From NCBI RefSeq assembly GCF_000005505.3, contig NC_016133.3:26390508-26454507 (forward strand): a stretch of 64,000 nucleotides of DNA. The letters are read 5' to 3'. Below the pieces are notes generated by a model, which saw nothing but the letters and a program-made list of their open reading frames with translations, ran no database searches and was not told the origin of the DNA. The translations under genes were made by a program, and so were the position numbers. Position 1 is the first letter of the stretch. Every line of letters starts with the position of its first letter. Origin of the DNA: Brachypodium distachyon. Lineage: Eukaryota > Streptophyta > Magnoliopsida > Poales > Poaceae. This document shows positions 9,234 through 20,552 of the stretch, piece by piece.

Positions 9234-10333
9234 TGGGCCCGCAGGAGCAGGAGGATGCTCCTATGGGCCCCGAGGACGGTTGCACCGCGTTCACGCGCGA
9301 GCTGGAGCGGGTGACGTGGCCCCGCAAGTTCCGAGCGCCCGAGCTCGGTACGTATGATGGGACCGTGAATCCCAAGGATTTCCTCCTAACCTACACGTTG
9401 GGGATGCATGCCATCGGCGCCGACGACAAGGTCAGAGCCAACTGGTTCCCGATGGACCCGGCTGCTCAACCGGCCCGCCGTGTCCATCGCAACTTGGGCG
9501 GACCTGCGCGAGCAATTCATGAGCGCGTTCCAGGGCGGCTACAAGCGCCCGGGGACCAAGGCGGAGCTGCACACCGTGGTGCAGAAGCTGGGAGAGACGT
9601 TGCGGAACTTCGTCAACCGTTTCTCCAACCTCTTCTACTCCATCCCGGAGGCGGAGGCTGCTGTCAGCATCAACACCTTCGCCATCAACGTCCGCGACCC
9701 CAAGATGCGCGAGAAGCTGAGCTCGCATCGGATCCGGACGACGCAGGATCTGTACGCCCTGGCGCACAAGTGTGCCATGGCCGAGGAAGGGCGTTTAGCG
9801 CCCAAGCTTGCGGCTAAGGCTGCCGCGAGCCCAGGTGAGGGCTTGCAGAAGAAGAGCTCCCGCAAGCGCAGCAGGAAGCAAGTCCTCGCTGCAGAGTCGG
9901 GGGCTACCGCGAGGCCCACAAAGAAGGCCTCGTCCGGTGGCGGGTCTGGCGGCAAGCAGGGCGACGCGTCCCGCTGCCCCATCCCTGCCAACGCCACCCA
10001 TGACGCGCAGGACTGCCGCATCCTGCAGGGTATCAAGCAGCGGCGCAAGCAGCGCCACGAGGAGCGCCGAGCAGCCAGCGCCTGCTTCAACTGCGGCGAC
10101 ATCGGGTGGGATTGCCCGAACGACCCCAGAGCGGGGCCGAAGCCGGCCGGCGACGGTGCCGGCAGGGAGGAAGCCGAGGGGGGACGCGGCCAGGCCCATG
10201 CCGGTTGGGAACGCCCTCCCCGGGGACGAGACAGGGCTCGCGCAGAGGAGCAACCCAAGTCCGACTGCACCGGGGGCGACGAGCCGGGCTTCCAGGAGCC
10301 CCGCGGCGTCGCCTGCATCCATGGGGGAGCTTA
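9234..10333 (+). pseudogene. gag: Tat-1 Gag (partial, frameshifted)
   Basis: Gag of a Tat-type Ty3/gypsy element (Retand/RIRE2/Grande relatives), cut at its 5' end by Tekay-1. The conserved capsid stretch WPRKFRAPELGTYDG lies near 9318. A frameshift near 9455 moves from the WFPM motif to the LLNRPA-IATWADLREQF stretch, with apparent loss of several residues. The zinc knuckle near 10080 reads CFNCGDIGWDC and has lost its His and spacing. High GC (Ala/Arg/Gly-rich linker) contrasts with the AT-rich Tekay LTR next to it. Confidence 0.85.
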
Positions 10334-10969
10334 TGCTCTCTCATCCCACGCCGCGGTGAAGCGCCTCACCCGTGAGGTGTGTGCGCTATTGCCGGATGCG
10401 GAGCCACATCAGCCGCTGAAGTGGTCGCACGTCCCGATCACCTTCAGCGCCGACGATCACCCAGCACGGCAACTGGGTTCCGGGGTCATGCCCTTTGTGG
10501 TCTCACCGATCATCAACAACATGACGGTGACCAAGGTGCTGGTGGACAACGGAGCGGGCTGAACCTCCTGTCTACCAGGTTAGTGGATAAACTCCAGTTG
10601 TCGGTGGAGCAGCTGAGGCCCACTGACCCGTTATGGGGAGTAAACCCCGGGATCGTGCGCCCCTTGGGGCGCATCACGCTGCCGGTGACCTTCGGGTCCC
10701 GGGAAGCGTTTAGGACCGAGCACGTCGTGTTCGACGTCGCGCACACCCCGTTGCCCCACAACGGGATCCTTGGTCGGCCGACGCTGATCAAGTTCATGGC
10801 GGCGACTCATTACGCCTACGGCATGATGAAGATGCCGTCCATGTATGGGGTCCTCTCCATCAAGTGCGACCTCAAGGACGCGGCCTGGTGCGTGGGCGAG
10901 GTCATTAGGGCCGCCGCCGCCGCCGCCGACGCCGGTGACAACGACGACGTTGTCGAGAGTGAAGGGTCG
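10334..10969 (+). pseudogene. Tat-1 aspartic protease (partial, frameshifted)
   Basis: Retroviral-type protease region following Gag. The active-site stretch reads VDNGAG (about 10540-10560), where functional relatives have D-[ST/N]-GA-[S/G]. A one-base loss right after it shifts the frame, which continues as NLLSTRLVDKLQL and then the flap/ILGRP region (about 10770). The protein is broken off at 10969 by a solo LTR; the Tat reading region resumes after 14185. The Ala run near 10913 is a GCC repeat. Confidence 0.8.
10965..10969. other. Target-site duplication GGTCG (left)
   Basis: GGTCG directly precedes the reverse solo LTR and recurs at 14181-14185 directly after it. This gives a clean 5-bp duplication and proves the boundaries of the insertion. 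Confidence 0.93.
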
Positions 10970-11632
10970 TGAAGCGATCCTCCCCCTTACTAGGGTTCGA
11001 TCTCTGTGCTTACAGTGCTAGTCCCTGGATCGACTCGCTAGCACACACAGTTTCAAGATGTAATATCAAGATACAAAGGTCAAAAGTATATTACATCGCA
11101 TTGATCCAGAACCTTACATATTGCATAACTTCGTCGGTTAGCTTAGAATAAGATAAAATCTTGCAGCGGAAAACAGAAGATGTAGGATCCCCATAACAAC
11201 TCCACAGTCGAAAACTTGTTGGAATGTAAACTCGTAACCCTAACAATTCGCACCTCACTCTTCACCTGGTTAACCTGCAACATTTAAACGTTGCAGCCAC
11301 TAGGGGGTCAATACATTGAATGTATTGGCAAGTTCACAAAAGGGTTATAACAGATCTTGTCAAGTATATGCAATATTTGGCAAGGTGGGGTTTTGGCTAA
11401 TTGCATAAAAGCATCAACATATCATGCTATCATTTTATTAAATAGTTTTATCACTATTGGACAGGGGTAGAAACACCCATGCTCCAATTAACCTAGAGCA
11501 CGTTGAGTAGAAACATCAAGTGCCCCTACCCTGCTCAAACCATTCATTTTATTTAAGAAATTGGAATGAGTGAGACCTTCCTTACAGCCCCAATATCTAG
11601 TTCCTCATAATTGTCCGTAACCGGGGACATGG

Positions 11633-11661
11633 CTAAGTACTTAGTTTGACACTCTCGAGAG
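11633..11661 (-). other. Double palindrome in solo LTR (type GTAC)
   Basis: CTAAGTACTTAG (11633-11644) and CTCTCGAGAG (11652-11661), seven bases apart, are the reverse-oriented counterpart of the pair at 444-472. The second palindrome has GTAC at its centre where Tekay-1 has TCGA. Confidence 0.8.
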
Positions 11662-12290
11662 GTTGTACACAGTCCCCACAGAAATCGACGTGTTAATCCC
11701 TTCCTGTCCTCAGGGGGACCTACGTTCCCACCTACACGGCTACATCTGCACAATCCCTCGGATCCAGGATCATATGTCTTACATCCATCCTGGAAGAGCC
11801 CATATTACCATGTGGTTGTACTGAAAGCTACTAAACAGGAAACTAGTCCAGTCTCTGGTTATCCCGGGTGGCATCCCACATTGTGACGCAGGCGCTCCCC
11901 GAATCGCACGGGGAGACGACCATGGACGCTCCCGAATCACACGGAGAGACGACTCCAGCGGGCCCCATAGAAATGGACCTAACGTCACGACATCCGAATA
12001 CTCAAAGCAGCCCACCCAGGACGGTTCATTGAATTACTTGTTTTGCCATACACTAGGAAAATCATATTGTAATTCAATAGCATCACATTGTAATAATACC
12101 ACCCTCGTATATTATCATAGGATAGCATTTTACTACTACGATGGCAATTGGTGGTAAGGTCATGACAAAGGGTATCATATACTACTAGGACAGATCATAG
12201 CTAGCATAGATACAGTAATAATCCTAACAATGCAACTAATAAAATCTTGTGCATAATAAAATAATGGGATGATGGTCAAAGTGAACTTGC

Positions 12291-12353
12291 CTTTGTCACG
12301 GTAGTTCGAGTCCAAACACTCGTCACACTCGCAAGGTTCGCTCTCCGAGAAAA
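12291..12353 (-). other. Exon-like cysteine-rich block in solo LTR (63 nt)
   Basis: On the minus strand it follows CTATAG and precedes GCAAGT. In the shared frame it reads FSESEPCECDECLDSN and so on. Compared with the 60-nt block at 31859 it has one extra codon, and several of its codon changes are conservative (D/E swaps). Confidence 0.5.
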
Positions 12354-13465
12354 CTATACGAGACAAACAAACATACACATACATAAACACACAATTCACA
12401 TCACGACAAAAATAAGACATGCTATGATGCAATGCAACATGTGACATGATTTGGTTTATTTTATTTGGGTGATCATCTGGTCCTAAGCATTGGTAATTAA
12501 AACAAAAGCATTTGGGTTTTAAACCAACGGCAAAAACAATTTATTAAAACCCTAAATAAGGTTTTATTGGCATTAGCCAAATAATTTATTTCTCTGTCCC
12601 AATGGACAGAGGATAATAAAAAAAGATTTTGGACACTGGTTTCAATTAAAAATGACTTCTAAATAATTAGTTATGAATTAAATGGCATAAAACCCTATTC
12701 TGTAATTTGACTGTGATTCAATAATTCAAATTTGAAATTGGACAGTGCCAGAAGATTCTACAGGTTGAGAGCTTTTCAAAAAGGTCAAGTTTGTCAAGTT
12801 TGGCCAAAGGGTTTAAAAGTTATGATCATTTGAAGTTACAGGGGCTTTTCTGCAAAACTGCCATTTTAATTCATCCGGGAATAAAAATTACATTTTCTTT
12901 TTCTATTATAAGGTGCCATGTGTCGCTCTCTGATTGGTTGATACCGGTTCGCTTTGAAAGAATAACAGGATCTAATCTCGGCCGTTGGCCGAGATCGCTC
13001 GAGCTCACCTCTGGCGAGGAGCTAGGGTTCCGGCGGCGGGTCCAGCGGCGGCGCGGCACGGGCGGGACGTCGGGCGGTGCTCGGGCGGTCGCCGGTCGTC
13101 GGGGTGGTCACCGGCGGGGGTGGCGCGGCGGTGCGGAGTCGGGGACGCGGAGGGCGCGGCGCGGCGTGGTACGTGCCGTCGCCTAGGACTAGGACGGGTC
13201 ACGGCGGCGTGGTCCGAGCTCCAGCGAGCGGCGACGGGGGGCGTCCGGGCGCTGCAAGTCCCCAAAAGAAACACGAATCGCGTCAAAACGTGCACAAAGA
13301 AGAGGGGAAGGAGGTAGGCAGGGTGGTGGCGTCCATTGACCTTTTGGTCACCGGCGACGAGCCGAAGACGGTGGTGGCGGCGAGCTTCTCCGGCGAGGAA
13401 TCGAGGCGGTTTGGCGGCGCAATCGGCAGGGGGAAAAGGGGGAAAAGAGCGGGGCTGCGTCGCGC

Positions 13466-13471
13466 TTTATA
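13466..13471 (-). promoter_or_regulatory. TATA box of reverse solo LTR
   Basis: The minus strand reads CTATAAAGCG ahead of a GC-rich leader that ends in a GGTGAG donor-like site near 13014. Its position matches TATAAA boxes at 30749 and 54668 in related LTRs. Confidence 0.65.
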
Positions 13472-14180
13472 GCGGCGTGCTTGGAAAGTGGAGAGGGGCG
13501 CGGAGTCAGCGGCGCGGATGGCGGCGGAGCGCGGTGGTCGGCGCGATTTGGGCGCCTGCCCGTTGGGGAAGAAGCCCCCCTGACGGGTGGGTCCCGCCTG
13601 TCGGTCGCGGGGGCTGGATCGGGCGCGGCCGGACCGGCTGCGGGGCAGCGGTGCGCGCGCGTTAAGTGGGCCGGTTCGGCCCAAAACGGCCGGGCCGGTC
13701 CATTTCCCCCCCTTTTTTTTTCTTTTAGCCTTTTGTTTTTTCCTTTTTCTCATTCCTTTGATATCTTTTGATTTTGAACTCCAAATGGGCCCAAATAAAT
13801 TCCAGAAAATTTGTAAAATCATGTTTTACCATGATACAACTTTTGGGAGTAATTTCCCTCCAAATAAAATATTTAAAAATACATTTTCCCTATATATGCC
13901 TTTAGGGCTATATAACTATTTAAATAAAATACTTTCTCAACTACAAATAAAACCTTAAAAATTATGGGATAGCTCATATATGCAATAGGCCCCATTTATA
14001 GTTAAACCCTATTGGTTTGAAGATCCAAGGCTCAAATGGGTGTAAACCCTAGGGTTTAAACTGAAATAAAATCTTTCCAAAACCTTTTGAGATTCAAATT
14101 TGAATTCAAATATGCAATGGTGGCATGATGCTCATGGATGCAATACACATGTAAAAGTTTGAAATTTTTGAGATGTTACA

Positions 14181-14185
14181 GGTCG
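14181..14185. other. Target-site duplication GGTCG (right)
   Basis: This matches 10965-10969 exactly. Tat-1 sequence continues from here toward the RT region; 14186-14415 is the degraded link between protease and RT with no clean frame. Confidence 0.93.
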
Positions 14186-14415
14186 CCGGGCGACGATCTG
14201 GCAACTAAAAAGGCCCGCGCTGCCCCGCAAGAGCTTGCCGGGGGAGGCGCACGCTCGAGCTCGCGCCCCGGCAAGGGCCAGAGGCTCAAGGAGGAGGCAA
14301 GGTGAAGAAGCTACTCCTCCAAGCCGGAAATGAGGAGCGCACCGTCACCGTCAGTGCGAACCTCACTGCCGAATAGGAAAGCGCCCTCATCACTTTATTC
14401 CGGGAGAATGCCGAC

Positions 14416-15690
14416 GTGTTCGCTTGGGAGCCGTCGGACCTTCCTAGAGTCCCTAGGGAGGTGATCGAGCATCGACTCGTGGTGCATCCGGACGCCTGCC
14501 CCGTCAAGCAGAAGATCCGCCGGCAAGCACAGCAACGCAAAGATTTCATCAAGCAAGAAGTGAACAAGCTCAAAGCGGCGGGGGCTATCAGGGAAGTACT
14601 GTACCCCACTTGGTTGGCTAATCCTGTTGTAGTGCCCAAGGGGGAAAATAAACTGCGCATGTGTGTAGATTTTACTGATCTTAACCGCGTGTGCGATTTG
14701 CTGAGCTTTTTAGATGCATTTTCCGGCTACCATCAAATTAAGGTGGCAGTCGAAGACGAGGAGAAAACAGCGTTCATCACCCCGGTTGGCTGCTACTACT
14801 ACACGTGCATGCCTTTCGGGTTGAAGAACGTGGGCTCAATATTCCAGCGTGCGTTGTGCGAGTGTTTGGGACCCCAGTTAGGCCGAAACATAGAGGCCTA
14901 CATGGACGATATCGTCATCATGTCGAAGCGCGTGGACTCGCGGATTGATGACTTTCGGGAGACGTTTGATAACCTCTGCAGGATCAAACTCAAGCTGAAC
15001 CCTGAGAAGTGCACCTTTGGTGTAGACTCGGGCCAGACTCTGGGTTTCTTGGTTTCGCACACGGGGATTCAAGTCAATCCAAAGAAGATAGAAGCGATCG
15101 AGAAAATTGAGGCTCCCCGCAAGGTGAAGGACGTCCAGCGCCTCAGCGGCTGTGTCGCCGCGCTGGGCCGCTTCATCTCAAGGTTGGGCGAACGCGCCCT
15201 ACCTTTCTTCAAGGTAATGAAGAAGAAGGGCCCGATAGATTGGACCCTCGAGGCTGAGGCGGTGTTCCACGATCTCAAGCAGTACCTGAAATCGCCACCC
15301 GTCCTCGTCGGCCCCAAGTCGGGCGAGCCGCTGCTACTCTACCTAGCGTCGAGTGACCAAGTGGTCAGCTCGGTGCTGGTTGCCGAGAGAGAGGAGGACA
15401 TCCTAGGAGCTGAGGTCACGGGGCAGGGGGTTGAGCCGCCCCCGGCAGCTGCTTCGGACCCGGGGGCCGCCCTCGAGTCGGCAGCGTCGGCACCATAAAA
15501 GCGGCTCGTGCAGCACCCAGTGTACTTCGTCAGCACGGTGCTGTGCGACGCCCGCACGAGGTACCCGCAAGTGCAAAAGCTCCTGTTGGGGATTCTGCTT
15601 GCGTCACGCAAGCTACGCCACTACTTCCAGGCGCACCGCGTCACGGTGGTGTCGGGGTTCTGCCTCGAGCGAGCCCTTACAACCATGAAG
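14416..15690 (+). pseudogene. pol: Tat-1 reverse transcriptase with deletion and stop
   Basis: Tat-type RT. The entry motif FAWEPSDLP (about 14420) and the RT fingers through KLRMCVDFTDLN are present, followed by FLDAFSGYHQIK, PFGLKN and the catalytic YMDDIVIMSK (about 14899). Between LNRVC and DLLSF about 20 residues that are conserved in relatives (the KDPFPLPRID region) are missing in frame, so catalysis is doubtful. The connection domain continues to a TAA at 15496-15498. The same frame then runs through the region [10 protein letters not shown] to about 15690, where a frameshift moves to the RNase H frame. Confidence 0.9.
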
Positions 15691-16405
15691 CCACCGGGAG
15701 GGTGGCCGAGTGGAGGATGGAGCTGTCGGAATTTGATCTGCGCCTCACCAACACCAAGAGCATCAAGAGTACGGCCCTGGCGGACTTCGTCGCAGAATGG
15801 ACCTCGACGGGCATAGAAGAGGAGGAGCCAGAGACCAGCCTGCCGGGCAAGTTGGATGAAGGCCACTGGATCCTGTACTTCGACGACGCGTTCAGCCTCC
15901 AGGGAGCCGGCGCCGGGGTTGTCATCGAGTTGCCGACGGGAGATCCACTATGGTTTGCCATCCAACTCGATTTCCCCAACTCCACTAACAACACGGCAGA
16001 GTATGAAGGGCTGCTCACCGGGTTGCGGGCGGCAATCGCTCTGGATATCAAGCGCCTGGTCGTTCGCGGGGACTCCCATCTCGTGATCAACTAGGCCAAC
16101 AAGGACTACGACTGCCCGCAGATGGCAGTGTACGTGGATGAAGTCCGTAAGTTAGAACGCAAGTTGAAGGGCCTGTGATTCGAGCGCGTCAAGCAGAAGG
16201 ATAACTTCACGGCTGACGAGCTGTCCAAGTTAGCAGCGGAGCGCCGGAAGGTTCCGACGGGGGTATTCTGGCACAGGCAGACTGCGCCTTCGGCCGCCCC
16301 CAAGCCGGCTGCCGAGGAAGCCTCCCCGGCACCAGAAGGAAACCCCGCAGTGTCCATGCCGCCGACGCAGCGGCATGCGTTGGCTGGGAGACCCCTCCTT
16401 GGGCG
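15691..16405 (+). pseudogene. Tat-1 second RNase H (aRNH-type) domain
   Basis: After a frameshift near 15690 the [11 protein letters not shown] stretch leads to ALADFVAEW and then the RNase H proper: WILYFDDAFSLQGAGAGVV (about 15868), NNTAEYEGLLTGLRAA and VRGDSHLVIN (about 16060). An extra, archaeal-type RNase H in this place is characteristic of the Tat clade. A TAG at 16092-16094 and a TGA (Arg codon to TGA) near 16178 break the frame. A Pro/Ala linker leads to the integrase. Tat-3 at 50480 carries the same region with the catalytic part deleted. Confidence 0.85.
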
Positions 16406-17638
16406 GTGGATATCGCCCGGTACCTGAAGGAAGAAGCCCTCTCGGAAGATGGCGTTGCCGCGGAGCGCGTGGCCCGGCAAGCCAAGATGTACGCCGTGGT
16501 AGACGGCAACCTCTACCGAAGGTGTGCGAATGGAGTCAAGCTCCTATGCGTGCCCCAGCACGAGGGGCGCACGCTACTGGAGGAGATACACCGAGGCGCA
16601 TGCTCCCACCATGTAGCCTCCCGGGCCCTGGCCGGCAAGGCGTTTCGGCACGGTTTCTACTGGCCCACGGCCCTAGCCGACGCGGAGCAGCTGGTAAAGA
16701 CGTGTGAGGTGTGCCAGTTCCATGCGAAGAAGAGCAACCAACCAGCCCAGGCCCTGCAAGTCATTCCGTTCGCCTGGCCGTTCGCGGTCTGGGGGCTGGA
16801 TATCGTCGGCAAGCTGCCGAGAGCGTTTGGCGGCTACGGGTACCTGGTCGTGGCCATCGACAAGTTCTCCAAGTGGGTGGAAGTGGAACCAGTGCGGAAG
16901 GTAACCGCCCAGGCGGCCATCAAGTTCTTCAAGAGCATCGTGTGCCGGTTTGGTGTGCCTAACGGCATCATCACCGACAACGGCACGCAATTCACGAGCA
17001 CGGTGTTCCAGGCCTACTGCGAAGGCATGGGCACCAGGATACACTTCGTGTCTGTTGCTCACCCAAGGAGGAACGGGCAGGCGGAGCGAGCCAACGCAGA
17101 AGTGCTGCGGGGGCTCAAGACGCGAACCTTTGACAAGCTCAAAGGCCACGGGAAGCACTGGGTCGAAGAACTCCAGCCCATGCTGTGGTCAATTAGGACC
17201 ACGCCTAGTCGGGCAACGGGTGGAACTCCTTTCGCCCTTGTCTACGGGGCAGAAGCGGTGCTGCCCCTCGAGCTCAAGCACGGATCTCCCCCGGTAAGCG
17301 CGTACGGCGACTCCAGCCAACACGAGCAGAGGGTTGACGATCTGAATTTCATCGAAGAACTTCGATGCCGGGCTGTTGTGCGAGCTGCGCGCTACCAGCA
17401 GGGACTCCGCCGTTATTACGACAGGCGGATCCGTTCTCGGGAGCTCGAGAACGAAGACCATGTCCTGCGCCGGATACAAGGAACGAAGGCCGGGAACAAG
17501 CTAGCTCCGAAATTGGAGGGGCCCTTCCGGGTAGTGCAGGTGACCAGGCCGGGGGCTGTCCGACTGAAAACCGAAGAAGGCTTGCCGGTGCAAAATAGCT
17601 GGAACATTGAGCACTTGCGCAAGTTCTACCCATGAAGC
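16406..17638 (+). CDS. pol: Tat-1 integrase
   Basis: 409 residues open without interruption. The HHCC module spans about 16585-16718 (HRGACSHH through CEVCQFH). The DDE core has D in WGLDIVGKLP (about 16795), D in ITDNGTQFTS (about 16970) and E in NGQAERAN (about 17075). A GPF-like module (LEGPFRVV, about 17513) precedes the C-terminus LRKFYP. This is the best preserved Tat enzyme in the window. It is in frame with the preceding polyprotein in relatives, so the ATG at 16406 is internal, not a true start. Confidence 0.9.
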
Positions 17639-18369
17639 AGCGGAGCCCGACCCACAGGTGATGCCGCCGAAGCATGCCTCTCGAACTAGTGTAACCGGGC
17701 AATCCCCGATTGTAAACTACTAGTTGCTATGAATGAAGATAAGTGTTGTTTCCTGAATTTCAAGTTGCCTCGGTTATTTGCGTGTTTCTCCTCCTTCTAT
17801 CTCCCGTTGTAGGTGCGCAGAAGTCTCTTTCCATACTTGGTTGTGAGCAGGGGGCTGCCAGAGCCTCGAAAACGATAACCCGTTGCCGGATCAGTCCGAC
17901 ACAGGACATGCAGTTGTCGGGCTCACCGCAACATGCATCACGCAGACGCTGCGTCTAGGAATGTAAGAAGTGCTCACGCCCAAGTTTGGCATCGACCCTT
18001 CTGTGCCCGGGGGCTTGGAGGCAGGAGAGCTATCCATGTTGCTATATGTTTTCATGAATTTCGAATTTTTTTTGCAACATCTCGGGCTTGGTAAGAATCT
18101 GATATGCAGGGTAAAGGTGGAATCCAGCACACTGTAACGCTCGTGGACTGTCCACGGGCTGTGGCATTTAGTGGCGCCCTGTGGTGTGGAGTGATCGCAC
18201 TACAAGGGTCTCGCCACACTTCGAGGCCCCTGCTTTGGGGGAGAGCCACCACGTGTGTCGTGGTGCCTTGGCATGCATGGTGGCGAAGACCGGGCCGCAC
18301 TTCAAGGGGGTGTGGCGCCACGGGTGCCGCGGTGAGCCGACGTGTGGTGGAAAGCCCCTCCCCCGCGCC

Positions 18370-18377
18370 TATAAAAG
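18370..18377 (+). promoter_or_regulatory. Internal TATA-like box in Tat-1 3' region
   Basis: TATAAAAG lies in GC-rich sequence, oriented with the element, about 130 bases upstream of the foldback. Tat-2 has CTATTTAAGG near 39744 at the matching place. This suggests, but does not prove, a second promoter downstream of pol. Confidence 0.4.
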
Positions 18378-18501
18378 GGCGTGCCGGCCATGGAGTAGCT
18401 CAGAGCGGAGCCAAGGAAGAGGCTGCAAAGGCGAGAGGTGTTGCAGAGGCGCGATGGGCAGCCCTCAAACAGGCGGATTCAAAGGCGAGGGCTGCCGAGG
18501 C

Positions 18502-18561
18502 GACGCTATGGGGGTGCATGCCATCAGTGCCTAGCGCCGATGGGTGCACTGCCATAGCGTC
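18502..18561 (+). repeat. Foldback repeat (stem-loop) in Tat-1 3' region
   Basis: GACGCTATGG (18502-18511) pairs perfectly with CCATAGCGTC (18552-18561). Inside, GTGCA (18514-18518) pairs with TGCAC (18545-18549). Related stem-loops with different stem sequences are at 39811-39863 and 39931-39997 in Tat-2, so pairing is kept while sequence changes. Confidence 0.6.
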
Positions 18562-19152
18562 CCTGCTGCATCCCTCCGGCAAGCATTCCAAGCACGGGAA
18601 CGAACGAAAAGCTAAGTGCATAAACTTGAACGGTAAACTGTCTAAAATTGAACGTTGCCTCGCTAGCGTGGCCTGAACCCTGCGTGTGGCTAGGGTGTTG
18701 AAAAGACGCTTGCGGGGGGAGTGCACTCCTCGTGCGGCTAGCGGGTCCGTCCCGAGAGCGCATGCTTGGGAATAGCTATCCCGCAAGCGGAGTGGCTCGT
18801 CGCCGCTACTTGGCCCCAGGTCGGCACTGTGGGTCCGTCCCGGGTCCCTGGTCCGGTTGAGTGTGCGGCGCACGAGTCCCCGGCAACACAAGGCATAACA
18901 CACAAAGGCTAAGGGATCCACCCCGCGAGACAACCCCAGGAACAAGAGACAAGAATTAAGCAGAACCAGATAACTAAATTAATAAACACAGTGAACAGTT
19001 GCATAGACCAATAAGGCATTAATTATTTAAACGGCGCCAGGCGCCACACTTGCAGGGAACAAAAGCAAAGGGAAACAACACTAAGGGACGACGAGGGCCG
19101 GCAGGGGGATGCGGCGATTGGTTGGGGCGGCTTCCGCTGGAGGCTACGGCAA

Positions 19153-20552
19153 CTAGTTGACGGCGCTCTCCGCCGGGGGCTCCGACACCGGCTCGGGTCC
19201 AGCTTCCACTGCATCTGCTCGACCACTTCGTCGACGAACCCGCTCACCGCCTGGCAGTGGGTGGGGGCATCCTCGCTGTCCGACTAAGCGTCCAGCAGCG
19301 TCTCGAAGGGGAACTCAGGGTGCCGGAGGTGCGCCCTCGGAAGGATCGTCTCGGCAACCTCCCGGGCGCAATTGGCGATCTCCTCGTTGCAAAACTTGGA
19401 GATCCACACGTCGAGCGCCGAGAGCTTCCCCACCAAGTCGGAGAAGAACGGGATCAACGTGGCGACGTCCGTCCCGTCCACCCGTGCGGCTTGCAGCTCG
19501 AACCGTGGCAGCAGGTCGCGCAGCGATCGGGCGATCCCAAGCAGCTTCTTGGTCTCCAGCTCCCGCTGCCCGATCAGCGTGCTGTGGTTGGTCTGAGCCA
19601 CCTGCACGGCATGCTTGGCCTTGCGGAGGAGGCTCGCTTGCGTCGAGAGTTGTGTGGCCTTGGCCACATTATCCTCGCCCGCCTTGACGAGCTCCTCACG
19701 GACGGTGGCCAGCTCGATCTCGAGGCGGGCCCTCCTGTCCTTGGCAGAGTTGAGCTCTACCTCCTGCCGAGCTGCCGTTGCTACCGCATCTTCCATAGCA
19801 TTGGTATGCACCACCAGCTTGACGCGCAGGCCCTAGATTTGGTCCAGGTAGCTGCTGATCAGGTCCCTCATCTCGTCGATGCGAGCCTGAGCCGCGGCGA
19901 GCACCTCCGCGTGCTCCTTCCTAGCTTTCGCCTGCATCGCCACCAGCGAGTCCAGGGCTTCCTGGTGCTCAGCGCGGTGAGCCTCCAGTCGCCAGTAGAA
20001 CTCCTCCTCGGGGATGACCGGCATGGCGGCCTCGTCTTGGGCTTCCCGGGCGAGGCGTGTCTCCTCCCGCAGTCGGGAGAGTTCCCGCCGCTCCTTCTCC
20101 ACAGCCAGTCTCACCTCCCCGAGCTAACTCTTGGCGATCTCGTGGTGCTCCTTCACCTGGTTGAAGGAGGTGACGAAGGCCAGCTGCTGGTCCTTGATGG
20201 CGTCAAGGAACCGGTGCCCCCTCTCGAAAATGCTCGGGTTCCAACTGATGGGATTCCAAGCCACCCCGGCGAGGGTGCCGAGGACCGTGCTGGAGGTGGC
20301 GGCCGATGAAGACGACGCGCCCGCCGCCACTGTCTGGCCAGGCGAGAGGTCATGCACTTGCGGCAAGGCGTCCTGTTGCTCCACCGCTGCAGCCTCCCCC
20401 GCATCCGTGCCTGAGGGTTGCGAGGCTGGTTGCGGGGCTGGTGGGGTTGCCGTTCCCCTAGCAGGGGCCACCTCCTGCTGGTTGGCTGAAGAGTCCGTGC
20501 CGACGGCCTCTGTGGCCGCGGGCGCGTTGTCGAGCACCGCTTCGGTGGTGGC
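19153..20552 (-). pseudogene. Tat-1 antisense gene, exon 3 (C-terminal coiled coil), interrupted by copia
   Basis: This is the 3' portion of a gene running opposite to Tat-1. From right to left it encodes an Ala/Pro/Ser-rich segment, the conserved GTLAGVAWNP and FERGHRFLDAIKDQQ stretch (near 20200-20280), a long Glu/Arg/Ala-rich coiled coil (19830-20115 and 19400-19815), and the FSDLVGKLSALDVW and HLRHPEFPFETLLDA block. It ends at TAG 19153-19155 after a one-base frame slip. Internal stops at about 20124, 19833 and 19284 make it a pseudogene. The remaining part of exon 3 and exons 2 and 1 lie beyond the copia insertion at 36338-38193. The homologue at 59951-63524 shows the uninterrupted order. 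Antisense genes in Tat elements (for example in Grande and RIRE2-type elements) are known; the function is not. Confidence 0.85.

Larger units (their letters stand above)
10970..14180 (-). repeat. Solo LTR of a Tekay-type element, 3211 bp, reverse orientation
   Basis: Read on the minus strand it begins TGTAACATCTC (at 14180) and ends in CGCTTCA (at 10970). It is flanked by perfect GGTCG duplications with no internal element, the product of recombination between the two LTRs of a former full copy inside Tat-1. It contains the terminal hairpin (11004-11050), double palindrome (11633-11661), exon-like block (12291-12353), GC-rich leader (about 13000-13460) and a TATAAA on the minus strand. The GC-rich ORFs within it are leader sequence, not genes. 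Confidence 0.95.
17639..19152 (+). other. Tat-1 noncoding 3' region with internal TATA and foldback
   Basis: No credible gene lies here. The stretch after integrase resembles 39088-40534 of Tat-2, so it is a conserved part of the element. It contains a TATA-like box at 18370-18377, a foldback at 18502-18561, and a GC-rich block (about 18660-18935) that matches the reverse complement of 63690-63960. The ORF at 18104-18676 has no family resemblance. Confidence 0.6.

Noticed and set aside
9635..10322. Minus-strand ORFs of 227 and 175 codons
   Set aside because: Shadows of the GC-rich Tat-1 gag, which has clear homologous motifs on the plus strand.
13077..13822. Several overlapping long ORFs on both strands (about 13000-13820)
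   Set aside because: Same GC-rich leader of the reverse solo LTR; composition-driven open frames without family resemblance.
18104..18676. 190-codon ORF in the Tat-1 3' region
   Set aside because: The homologous region of Tat-2 does not keep this frame; stem-loops explain the conservation better.
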